Shown: one piece after another, positions 25,005 through 32,362 of the stretch | Layout of the letters: every line of letters starts with the position of its first letter | Position numbering within the stretch: position 1 is the stretch's first letter | From: Nocardioides alpinus | GTDB taxonomy: Bacteria; Actinomycetota; Actinomycetes; Propionibacteriales; Nocardioidaceae | Direction: 5' to 3' | Assembly (NCBI RefSeq): GCF_900112035.1 | Contig: NZ_FOKC01000008.1 | Span: forward strand, 62,001 to 126,000 | DNA: 64,000 nucleotides | Position numbers and translations under genes: made by a program | The notes under the pieces: model-generated | Seen by the model: only the letters and a program-made list of their open reading frames with translations | The model's database searches: none | What the model was told of the DNA's origin: nothing

Positions 25005-26657
25005 ATGACCGATCTGAGCCCCCTCGTCGAGCAGGCCCGCGCCTGGGCCGCCGAGGACCCCGACGAGCAGACCCGCGCCGAGCTCGAGGCGGTGCTCGCC
25101 GCTGCCGAGCGCGGCGAGGAGACCGACCTCGCCGACCGTTTCGCCGGCACCCTCGAGTTCGGCACGGCCGGCCTGCGCGGCGCGCTCGGCGCCGGCCCCA
25201 ACCGGATGAACCGCGTCGTGGTCACGCGCGCGGCGGCCGGCCTGGCGGCCTACCTCAAGGCCACCGGCCACAGCGGCGGGTCCGTGGTGATCGGCTTCGA
25301 CGCCCGCCACAACTCCGACGTCTTCGCCCGCGACACCGCCGAGATCATGACGGGCGCCGGCCTCAAGGCCCTCGTCATGCCGCGGACGCTGCCCACTCCC
25401 GTGCTCGCCTACGCCATCCGCGAGCTGGGCTGCGCCGCCGGCGTGATGGTCACCGCGAGCCACAACCCGCCGCAGGACAACGGCTACAAGGTCTACCTCG
25501 GCGACGGCAGCCAGATCGTCCCCCCGGCCGACATCGAGATCGCCGAGCACATCGCCGCGGTGGGGCCGCTGGCCGACCTGCCCCGCGGCAGCGCCGGCAC
25601 GCTCGTCAGCGAGAGGATCCTCGACAACTACCTCGACACCGCTGCCAGCCTGGTGGAGGACGGCCCCCGCGACCTGCGGATCGTCTACACGCCGCTGCAC
25701 GGCGTCGGAGGCACGACGGTCGCGCAGGTGCTGGAGACCGCCGGTTTCGACGCTCCCGACATCGTGGAGGAGCAGGAGCACCCCGATCCCGACTTCCCGA
25801 CCGTCGCGTTCCCCAACCCCGAGGAGCCGGGCGCGATGGACCTCGCCATGGCGCTCGCGGAGAGGTTGCACGCCGACATCGTGGTCGCCAACGACCCCGA
25901 CGCCGACCGCTGTGCGGTCGCGGTGCCCGACGCCCATGGCTGGCGGATGCTGCGCGGCGACGAGGTGGGTGCCCTGCTGGCCCACCACCTGATCGCGCGC
26001 GGGCGCACCGGCACCTTCGCCAACTCGATCGTGTCCTCGAGCCTGCTCGGCAAGATGGCCGCGGCCGCCGGGCAGCCGCACGAGGAGACGCTGACCGGCT
26101 TCAAGTGGATCGGCCGCGTAGAGGGCCTCGCGTTCGGCTACGAGGAGGCGCTGGGCTACTGCTGCGACCCCGAGCACGTGCGGGACAAGGACGGCGTCTC
26201 CGCGCTGCTGCTCGTCTGCGAGCTCGCCGCGGAGGCGAAGGCGGCAGGCCGCGGGCTCACCGACGTGCTCGACGACATCGCCCACCAGCACGGGCTGCAC
26301 GCCACCGACCAGCTGTCCGTGCGCTTCGACGACCTCGCCGACATCCCGCAGACCATGGACCGGCTGCGCAGTGCTCCCCCGACCTCGCTCGGCGGCCTGG
26401 CCGTCGAGCGCGCCGAGGACCTGGCCGAGGGCTCGGCGGCCCTCCCCCCGACCGACGGCCTGCGCTACACCCTGGCCGAGGGGGCGCGGGTGATCGTGCG
26501 CCCGAGCGGCACCGAGCCCAAGGTGAAGTGCTACCTCGAGGTCGTGATCCCGGTCGGGGACGACGCCGACGGTGGCGTCGACGCGGCGCGCATCTCCGCG
26601 GTCGGTCGCCTCGACGCGATCAAGGCCGACCTGCGTGGGGTCGCCTTCGGTGTCTGA
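25005..26657 (+). CDS. pmmB: Phospho-sugar mutase (phosphoglucomutase/phosphomannomutase family)
   Basis: A 550-residue alpha-D-phosphohexomutase. The active-site phosphoserine is S152 in VTASHNPPQDNGYKV, metal binding is by DPDADRC, the sugar loop is around GFKWIGRVEG, and the phosphate site is RPSGTEPKVK near the C-terminus. It interconverts 1- and 6-phosphates of hexoses; large actinobacterial members of this type may also move phosphate on pentoses. Its nearness to purine nucleoside phosphorylase and deoC suggests work on (deoxy)ribose-1-phosphate. That is an inference. The symbol is by analogy with mycobacteria. It overlaps the next gene by 8 bases. Confidence 0.9.
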   Translation: MTDLSPLVEQARAWAAEDPDEQTRAELEAVLAAAERGEETDLADRFAGTLEFGTAGLRGALGAGPNRMNRVVVTRAAAGLAAYLKATGHSGGSVVIGFDARHNSDVFARDTAEIMTGAGLKALVMPRTLPTPVLAYAIRELGCAAGVMVTASHNPPQDNGYKVYLGDGSQIVPPADIEIAEHIAAVGPLADLPRGSAGTLVSERILDNYLDTAASLVEDGPRDLRIVYTPLHGVGGTTVAQVLETAGFDAPDIVEEQEHPDPDFPTVAFPNPEEPGAMDLAMALAERLHADIVVANDPDADRCAVAVPDAHGWRMLRGDEVGALLAHHLIARGRTGTFANSIVSSSLLGKMAAAAGQPHEETLTGFKWIGRVEGLAFGYEEALGYCCDPEHVRDKDGVSALLLVCELAAEAKAAGRGLTDVLDDIAHQHGLHATDQLSVRFDDLADIPQTMDRLRSAPPTSLGGLAVERAEDLAEGSAALPPTDGLRYTLAEGARVIVRPSGTEPKVKCYLEVVIPVGDDADGGVDAARISAVGRLDAIKADLRGVAFGV

Positions 26658-27798
26658 CGCCCGCGCGCCACGGCTGCTCGCCTGCGGGGCGATCGTCCTG
26701 GCCTGCACGGTCGCGGTGCCCGGCTCGTACGCCGCCGACTCCCCGCGCACGTGGCGGGTCGGGCCGGACCGCGCCCTCACCACCCCCAGCGCCGCTGCTG
26801 CCGTCGCCCGGGACGGCGACACCGTGCTGATCGACGCCGGCACCTACTCGGGCGACGTCGCCACCTGGACCCAGGACGACCTGACCCTCCGCGGGGACGG
26901 CGGGCGGGCCCACCTCCGCGCCGACGGGCAGGACGCGCAGGGCAAGGCGATCTGGGTGATCGCGGGCGACCGCACGACCGTGGACCGCATCGAGTTCAGC
27001 GGCGCCGCCGTCCCCGACCGCAACGGTGCGGGGATCCGCCAGGAGGGCACCGACCTCACCGTCACGCGGAGCTGGTTCCACGACAACGAGAACGGCATCC
27101 TCACCGGCGCCGACCCCGACAGCGACGTGGTCGTCCGGCGTTCCCGGTTCTTCCGCAACGGCGCGGGTGACGGCTACTCCCACAACCTCTACGCCGGGTC
27201 CGTCCGCTCACTGACCGTGGTCGGCAGCTGGCTCTCGGACGCCGACACCGGGCACGAGCTCAAGTCACGTGCTGCAGCCACCACGATCGTCGGCAACCGG
27301 ATCAGCGACGGCGACGGCACCGCGAGCTACTCGATCGACCTGCCCAACGGCGGGCGCTCGCTCGTCGCCGGCAACGTCATCGTGCAGGGGCCGAACTCGG
27401 AGAACCCCGCGCTCGTCTCCTACGGCGCCGAGGGGCTGACCCACCCCTCGCGGGTGCTCTGGGTCGTCAATAACACCTTCGTCAACCGGCGTACGTCCGG
27501 CACCTTCGTCGCGCTCGCCGACGGCAGTCGCGCCCACCTGCGCAACAACCTCGTCCTCGGGCCCGGCGTGCTGAGCAGTGGTCCCGCCGACGCCCGGCGC
27601 AACCGCGTGGTCGGTCCCGGCGGCTTCGTCGACCCGGAGGCCGAGGACTTCCGTCTCCAGCCGTCCTCCCCCGCGGTCGACCGAGGGGGCGCGGTGCCGC
27701 GGCGCTGGCGCGCCCGCTGGGAGTACGCCGCCCCGGCGCGGCCGGTCCGTCGTGCGGTCGTCGGGCGGACCGACCTCGGCGCCCACGAGCTGGGGTAG
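26650..27798 (+). CDS. Secreted right-handed beta-helix protein
   Basis: A 382-residue protein with a signal peptide: basic start, hydrophobic core (LLACGAIVLACTVAVPGS) and likely cleavage after SYA near residue 28. The mature part is a run of ~25-residue strand repeats such as RDGDTVLIDAGTYSGDV, VDRIEFSGAAVPDRNG and RNNLVLGPGVLS, typical of right-handed parallel beta-helix (pectate lyase-like) folds used for polysaccharide lyases or binding. No catalytic Asp/His set is obvious. GTG at 26650 overlaps the mutase stop by 8 bases, and the alternative upstream frame lacks signal-peptide character. It is coupled to the mutase but its role is unclear. Confidence 0.75.
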   Translation: MSDARAPRLLACGAIVLACTVAVPGSYAADSPRTWRVGPDRALTTPSAAAAVARDGDTVLIDAGTYSGDVATWTQDDLTLRGDGGRAHLRADGQDAQGKAIWVIAGDRTTVDRIEFSGAAVPDRNGAGIRQEGTDLTVTRSWFHDNENGILTGADPDSDVVVRRSRFFRNGAGDGYSHNLYAGSVRSLTVVGSWLSDADTGHELKSRAAATTIVGNRISDGDGTASYSIDLPNGGRSLVAGNVIVQGPNSENPALVSYGAEGLTHPSRVLWVVNNTFVNRRTSGTFVALADGSRAHLRNNLVLGPGVLSSGPADARRNRVVGPGGFVDPEAEDFRLQPSSPAVDRGGAVPRRWRARWEYAAPARPVRRAVVGRTDLGAHELG

Positions 27799-27816
27799 GA
27801 CCTGCCCGCCATCCAC

Positions 27817-27822
27817 TACGCT
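27817..27822 (+). promoter_or_regulatory. Leaderless -10 box of the small membrane protein
   Basis: TACGCT with 6 bases to the ATG at 27829. Confidence 0.45.
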
Positions 27823-27828
27823 CGGACC

Positions 27829-28140
27829 ATGGTCCGGACCGGAGGCGAGCTCCTCGCACCGGTCCGTGCCGCCCTCACCCTGCTGGTCGTGGCCATCGCC
27901 TCCATGCTCGCGGCGTCCGTGCTGGCGCCCCAGGTGTCGGCGGAGTCGGTCCTCGTGATCGCCGCCCTCAGCACCGCGACCACCGCACTCGTCGGCTCGC
28001 ACCGAACGCTCGTCCTGCCGACCACGCGACCGCTGATGCTGCCCGCCCGGTGGGCGCACGAGGTGCTTCCGCACCTCGCCGGTCGCTCCACCGACGTCGA
28101 CCACCACCCGCAGCGCCCGCGAGCTCCCGGACTCGTCTGA
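27829..28140 (+). CDS. Small membrane protein next to YidC-like insertase (DUF6412-like)
   Basis: A 103-residue protein with two hydrophobic segments, ALTLLVVAIASMLAASVLA (about residues 15-33) and VLVIAALSTATTALV (about 41-55), followed by a basic, proline-rich tail ending RPRAPGLV. Small proteins of this pattern (DUF6412, by my recollection) are found beside YidC-like genes in actinobacteria, and here the insertase gene follows 61 bases later on the same strand. Joint work in membrane protein insertion or assembly is an inference. ATG at 27829 has a leaderless -10 box; no other start suits it. Confidence 0.65.
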   Translation: MVRTGGELLAPVRAALTLLVVAIASMLAASVLAPQVSAESVLVIAALSTATTALVGSHRTLVLPTTRPLMLPARWAHEVLPHLAGRSTDVDHHPQRPRAPGLV

Positions 28141-28201
28141 CCCGTCGCGCCACCGCGCCCGACCCGTCCGACCCGTCCCTTCGTCCTCCCCAGGAGCTCG
28201 C

Positions 28202-29002
28202 ATGTCCCCCCTCGCACCCATCAAGCACGCCCTCGCCGCGATCCTCGCGGCCGCCCACGACGGACTCACCGCGCTCGGCGCCGACCCGGCCGCCGGCCTC
28301 ACCTGGCTGCTCTGCGTCGCCGCCGTCGTCGTCACCCTCCGCCTCGCCCTGCTGCCGATCGTCGTGCACGGCGTACGCCAGGCCCACGCCGGTGCGCGTG
28401 CCCGGCCGCACCTGCAGGAGCTGTCCAGCCGCCTCGGGACGCGCCCCGACCGCGACAGCCTGCGCCAGCACCTCGAGGAGCGGCGCATGGTGTCTGCCGA
28501 GCACGGCGTCAGCCGCCTCGGCTGCCTGCCCGTGCTGCTCCAGCTCCCTGTCTGGCTGGGGCTCTACCACCTGATCTCCGACGTCTCGTCGGGCACCGCC
28601 GTGGGCGCGATGGGCCCGGCACTGGTGTCGTCGCTCGGTGCGGCATCGGTCCTCGGCGTCACCCTGGCCGGCAGCGGCTACCTCGGCGGCGGGCCTGCGC
28701 ACCTCGCCGTCGTCGCCGGCCTGGCCCTCACCGCGGCCACGCTCTCGTACGTCACCCAGCGCTACGTCGTCGCCTCCAACACCCTGACCGAGGGGCTCCC
28801 GGAGGCGATGGTCGCGGCACAGCGCATCGTGCCGGCCGTCTCCGCCCTCGGCCTGGTGATGGCCGGTGGGGTGGTCCCGGTGGCCCTGCTCGCCTACTGG
28901 GTGTGCAACTCCGCCTGGACCCTGGGCCAGACCGCGGCCATCGCCCACTGGTTCCCCACGCCGGGGACCCCCGCCCACGCCCGGCGCGCGGCTAGGGCGT
29001 GA
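28202..29002 (+). CDS. YidC/Oxa1 family membrane insertase (second-type paralogue)
   Basis: A 266-residue membrane protein. The pattern is GLTWLLCVAAVVVTLRLALLPIV near residue 30, then a charged cytosolic hairpin, then LGCLPVLLQLPVWLGLYHLI, matching the conserved core of YidC/Oxa1, with later segments SLGAASVLGVTLAGS and AVSALGLVMAGGVVPVALLAYW. The large periplasmic domain of Gram-negative YidC is absent, as expected. The housekeeping actinobacterial insertase sits beside rnpA and jag, which are not here, so this is likely an extra copy. ATG at 28202 follows CAGGAGCTCGC. It runs 11 bases into the convergent oxidoreductase gene. Confidence 0.88.
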   Translation: MSPLAPIKHALAAILAAAHDGLTALGADPAAGLTWLLCVAAVVVTLRLALLPIVVHGVRQAHAGARARPHLQELSSRLGTRPDRDSLRQHLEERRMVSAEHGVSRLGCLPVLLQLPVWLGLYHLISDVSSGTAVGAMGPALVSSLGAASVLGVTLAGSGYLGGGPAHLAVVAGLALTAATLSYVTQRYVVASNTLTEGLPEAMVAAQRIVPAVSALGLVMAGGVVPVALLAYWVCNSAWTLGQTAAIAHWFPTPGTPAHARRAARA

Positions 29003-29933
29003 CGACGAGGCTGCCCACCTTGCGACCCGAGTCGACGAGGCGGTGCGCCTCGACGATGTCGGCCAGCGGCACCGTGCGGTCGACGACCGCCCGCAGCTCG
29101 CCGGCAGCGATCCGCTCGAGCAGCCACGCGAAGGCGACAGGATCCTCCGAGGAGACGCCGGCCCGCACGTTGCCCCGCGCCAGGACGGTGTCGGCCAGCC
29201 CAGCGGCCACGAGGACCAGGACACCGTCGGGTGCCAGCAGCCGCAGCCCCGTGCGGCGGTCGAGGTTGCCGACCGTGTCGAGCACGACGTCGTACTTCTC
29301 GGGGAGGTCGAGCACGGACGTCGACGCGTGGTCGACCACCTCGTCCGCCCCGAGGGATCGCACCAGGTCGGCGTTGCGCGCGCTGCACACGGCCGTGACG
29401 TGCGACCCCGCGAGGTGCGCGATCTGGACGGCTGCGGTCCCGACCGCGCCGGAGGCGCCGTTGACCAGCACCCGCTTCCCGGGACCGACCAGGTCGCGCA
29501 GGAAGTGGCGGGCCGTGCTGCCGCCGAAGAGGATCGCGGCGGCCTGGTCGTGGCTGACCTCGGCAGGCTTGGGTGCCAGTCGGTCCACCCGTACGGCGGC
29601 CAGCTCGGCGTGCGCACCCATGCGGGCGCCGGTCATCCCGCAGACCTCGTCGCCGACGGCCACCCCGGTCACGCCCCGGCCCACCTCCTCGACCACTCCG
29701 GAGTAGACACCTCCCAGGACCGCGCGGCGAGGACCGCGGAGGCCGAGGGCGAGCCGCCCCGGCACGGCGAAGCCCGGAGGGAAGCGACATCCGCGGATGC
29801 GGGCGTCACCGGAGTTGAGGGTCGTGGCGTGCACGCGCACCAGCACCTGGCCCTTGCCCGCGACCGGGTCCGGCAGGTCGAGCACCGACACCACCTCGGG
29901 CGGGCCGTACCGCTCCACCACTGCTGCCTTCAC
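28992..29933 (-). CDS. NADPH:quinone reductase-like MDR oxidoreductase
   Basis: A 313-residue medium-chain dehydrogenase. The N-terminal GroES-like domain has RVHATTLNSGDARIRG, and the NADPH Rossmann domain has VLVNGASGAVGTAAVQIAHL, with GADEVVDHAS afterwards. The cysteine/histidine ligands of zinc alcohol dehydrogenases are missing, so it belongs to the zinc-free quinone reductase/enoyl reductase branch. It probably reduces quinones or alpha,beta-unsaturated carbonyls. GTG at 29933 is preceded by GAGGGAG. It is divergent from the TetR gene at 30023, separated by two perfect palindromes, so that repressor is the likely regulator. Confidence 0.88.
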   Translation of the reverse strand: MKAAVVERYGPPEVVSVLDLPDPVAGKGQVLVRVHATTLNSGDARIRGCRFPPGFAVPGRLALGLRGPRRAVLGGVYSGVVEEVGRGVTGVAVGDEVCGMTGARMGAHAELAAVRVDRLAPKPAEVSHDQAAAILFGGSTARHFLRDLVGPGKRVLVNGASGAVGTAAVQIAHLAGSHVTAVCSARNADLVRSLGADEVVDHASTSVLDLPEKYDVVLDTVGNLDRRTGLRLLAPDGVLVLVAAGLADTVLARGNVRAGVSSEDPVAFAWLLERIAAGELRAVVDRTVPLADIVEAHRLVDSGRKVGSLVVTP

Positions 29934-29951
29934 GTCGTCTCCCTCACGTGC

Positions 29952-30000
29952 CTTACACCTGTAAGTCAGGGTGCCGTCAGAGTAGCCTTACGCCCGTAAG
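29952..30000. promoter_or_regulatory. Twin perfect TetR operators
   Basis: CTTACACCTGTAAG (29952-29965) and CTTACGCCCGTAAG (29987-30000) are both perfect 14-base palindromes of the form CTTACRCCYGTAAG. Each is followed by TCAG. Their centres are 35 bases apart, about 3.3 helical turns. They lie between the oxidoreductase and the TetR gene, so both genes could be repressed. Confidence 0.75.
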
Positions 30001-30022
30001 TCAGCCAACCCGGGAGCAGCCC

Positions 30023-30694
30023 ATGTCCAGACCACCTCCCCCTCGACCAGCACTCTCGACGCAGCGCGTCATCGACGCGGCGAGCCGCGTGGCCGACGCC
30101 TCGGGGCTGGCCGGGGTGAGCATGCGCAGCGTCGGCCGTGAGCTGGAGGTGGAGGCGATGTCGCTCTACCACCACGTCGCCAGCAAGGACGCGCTGCTCG
30201 ACGGGCTGGCCGACTGGGTGTTCGAACGCATCGAGACGCCCTCCCCGTCGGGTCCGTGGCGCGCCGAGATGGAGGGGCGGGCGCACTCTGCCCGCACCGT
30301 GCTGGCCGCGCACCCGTGGGGCCTCGGCCTCATCGAGTCGCGCCGCTCCCCCGGCCCGGCGACCCTGCACCACCACGATGCCGTCCTCGGCTGCCTGCGC
30401 GCGGCCGGCTTCACCGTCGCACTGGCCGGGCACGCCTTCTCGGTGCTCGACGCGTACGTCTACGGCTTCGTGCTCACCGAGGTGAACCTGCCGTTCCAGC
30501 CCGGCGAGTCGGCCGAGGACTTCGTGGCAGACCTCGGCCCGCTCATGAGCGCGTACCCGCACCTGGCCGAGATGGTCGCGGAGCAGATCGTCGGGCGCGA
30601 CTACGCCTACGGCAACGAGTTCGCCTACGGCCTCGAGCTGGTCCTCGACGGGCTCGAGGAGAGGTTCGGGACCGGACTCAGAGGAGGAGGGTGA
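30023..30694 (+). CDS. TetR family regulator, TetR_C_1-type
   Basis: A 223-residue repressor. The DNA-binding part reads VIDAASRVADASGLAGVSMR then VGRELEVEAMSLYHHVASKD, the pattern of TetR proteins close to the tetracycline repressor itself. The helical C-terminal domain has HAFSVLDAYVYGFVLTEVNL. ATG at 30023 has GGGAG at 6 bases. It is divergent from the MDR oxidoreductase and has the twin palindromes in between, so it should repress both genes and release with a small ligand, probably a substrate of the oxidoreductase. Its 3-prime end overlaps the PH-like gene by 17 bases on the other strand. Confidence 0.9.
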   Translation: MSRPPPPRPALSTQRVIDAASRVADASGLAGVSMRSVGRELEVEAMSLYHHVASKDALLDGLADWVFERIETPSPSGPWRAEMEGRAHSARTVLAAHPWGLGLIESRRSPGPATLHHHDAVLGCLRAAGFTVALAGHAFSVLDAYVYGFVLTEVNLPFQPGESAEDFVADLGPLMSAYPHLAEMVAEQIVGRDYAYGNEFAYGLELVLDGLEERFGTGLRGGG

Positions 30695-31283
30695 CCAGGA
30701 GCACGACCGCGGAGGCCGCCATCAGCCCCAGCGGCACCCACGCCGGCTCGCGTCGTACGGCGTCGGGCAGCGCGAGCTGCTCGGTCGAGCCCGGCCGCAC
30801 ACCGGCAGCCGTGCGTGCGTCGTCGACGAGGTCGTGGAGGCGGGTCTCCACGAAGTCGGCGTAGGGCATCCCGTCCTGCGGTGTCGCCCCGCCCGAGGTG
30901 GGCCGGGTGCGGATCGCCTTGCGCCACGAGCGACCGATCACCGTCGAGACCCAGCGCCGGTCGGCCGCCCGCACCGCGAGGACCTGGCGCACGGCCAGCT
31001 CCTCGACCGCGGCGAGCCGGATGTGGACGGTCTCGGCGAGGTTGCGCATGACCAGGTGCTCGCCGGTGACCCAGAGCGCGGGACGCAGCATCGCCGCCCA
31101 GGCGGCGACTCCCACGAGGAGGGCGGCGCCGATCACCCAGCGGGGGAACCCGGCGTCGAGATAGGCCAGACCGGCCACCACCACGGCTGCCGCCATGACC
31201 ACCGTCATCCATCCGGTCACCCGACCGCTGGTCGGGTGGAAACGCTCGACCGGCGCCTTCGGGTCGTCCTGCAGGCGTGCCAT
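30678..31283 (-). CDS. PH-like membrane protein
   Basis: A 201-residue membrane protein of uncertain type. Two closely spaced hydrophobic segments (WMTVVMAAAVVVAGLAYLD and WVIGAALLVGVAAWAAML, roughly residues 25-65) are followed by an ordered domain with ALWVTGEHLVMRNLAETVHI and then RLAAVEELAVRQVLAVRAAD, the look of a bacterial PH-like fold. A last hydrophobic stretch ends the chain (LGLMAASAVVLLVTLLL). ATG at 31283 is preferred over the longer frame because GAGGAGAAC lies directly before it. It is divergent from deoC. Function is unknown. Confidence 0.6.
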   Translation of the reverse strand: MARLQDDPKAPVERFHPTSGRVTGWMTVVMAAAVVVAGLAYLDAGFPRWVIGAALLVGVAAWAAMLRPALWVTGEHLVMRNLAETVHIRLAAVEELAVRQVLAVRAADRRWVSTVIGRSWRKAIRTRPTSGGATPQDGMPYADFVETRLHDLVDDARTAAGVRPGSTEQLALPDAVRREPAWVPLGLMAASAVVLLVTLLL

Positions 31284-31349
31284 GTTCTCCTCGTCAACTT
31301 GGGCAGATTCTGGTCCTCCGTGGATTGCCGGGGGCCTCGACGCCAACTC

Positions 31350-31355
31350 TATGCT
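31350..31355 (+). promoter_or_regulatory. Leaderless -10 box of deoC
   Basis: TATGCT is the best-matching -10 box in the window and ends 6 bases before the GTG at 31362. A TTGCCG 19 bases upstream (31325-31330) is a possible -35 box. No ribosome-binding site is present. Confidence 0.55.
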
Positions 31356-31361
31356 GGGGCG

Positions 31362-32354
31362 GTGACGCCCACTTCCAGCTCAACGGCGAGCTCTCCCCCG
31401 ACCTCAGGTGTCTTCGACGACATCGTGCGTTCGGACTCCTCGCTCCGCCGATTCCTCCACGGCCTCCCCGGGGTCGACCAGGTCGGGTGCGAGGCCCGCG
31501 CCGCCGGTCTCGGCACCCGGTCCATCAAGACCACGTCGAAGGCCTACGCCATCGACCTGGCCATCCGGATGGTCGACCTGACCACGCTCGAGGGCGCCGA
31601 CACCCACGGCAAGGTGCGCGCGCTCGCCTCCAAGGCGATGCGCCCCGACCCCGCCGACCCCTCGTGCCCGGCCACCGCCGCCGTCTGCGTCTACCCCGAC
31701 ATGGTCGGCACGGCCAAGCAGACCCTCGGCGACAGCGGCGTCCACGTGGCGGCCGTGGCGACGGCCTTCCCGTCCGGTCGCGCCTCGATGGACATCAAGC
31801 TGGCCGACACCCGTGACGCGGTCGAGGCCGGCGCCGACGAGATCGACATGGTCATCGACCGTGGCGCCTTCCTCTCGGGCCGCTACCTCGACGTCTACGA
31901 GGAGATCGTCCAGGTCAAGGAGGCCTGCGCCCGGGCTGACGGGTCGAGCGCGCACCTGAAGGTGATCTTCGAGACCGGCGAGCTGCAGACCTACGACAAC
32001 GTCCGCCGCGTGAGCTGGCTGGCGATGATGGCCGGTGGCCACTTCATCAAGACGTCGACCGGCAAGGTCCAGCCGGCGGCGACGCTGCCGGTCACGCTGA
32101 TCATGCTGGAGGCCGTACGCGACTTCCGTGAGCAGACAGGCCAGATGGTCGGCGTGAAGCCGGCCGGTGGCATCAAGACCACCAAGGACGCCATCAAGTA
32201 CCTCGTGATGGTCAACGAGATCGCCGGTCCCGACTGGCTCGATCCCGACTGGTTCCGCTTCGGCGCCTCCACCTTGCTCAACGACCTGTTGATGCAGCGC
32301 ACCAAGATGACGACCGGTCGCTACTCCGGTCCCGACTACTTCACGCTGGACTGA
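31362..32354 (+). CDS. deoC: Deoxyribose-phosphate aldolase
   Basis: A 330-residue class I aldolase that cleaves 2-deoxyribose-5-phosphate to glyceraldehyde-3-phosphate and acetaldehyde. Signatures: VCVYPDMVG, AVATAFPSGRAS, DEIDMVIDRGAFLSG, the Schiff-base lysine in HFIKTSTGK and the second catalytic lysine in VGVKPAGGIKT. The chain has ~70 extra N-terminal residues relative to the E. coli form and belongs to the long actinobacterial/eukaryotic-like group. GTG at 31362 is used because a -10 box ends 6 bases upstream. The aldehyde dehydrogenase starts 8 bases after the stop and would use the acetaldehyde. Confidence 0.95.
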   Translation: MTPTSSSTASSPPTSGVFDDIVRSDSSLRRFLHGLPGVDQVGCEARAAGLGTRSIKTTSKAYAIDLAIRMVDLTTLEGADTHGKVRALASKAMRPDPADPSCPATAAVCVYPDMVGTAKQTLGDSGVHVAAVATAFPSGRASMDIKLADTRDAVEAGADEIDMVIDRGAFLSGRYLDVYEEIVQVKEACARADGSSAHLKVIFETGELQTYDNVRRVSWLAMMAGGHFIKTSTGKVQPAATLPVTLIMLEAVRDFREQTGQMVGVKPAGGIKTTKDAIKYLVMVNEIAGPDWLDPDWFRFGASTLLNDLLMQRTKMTTGRYSGPDYFTLD

Positions 32355-32362
32355 GGCACCCC

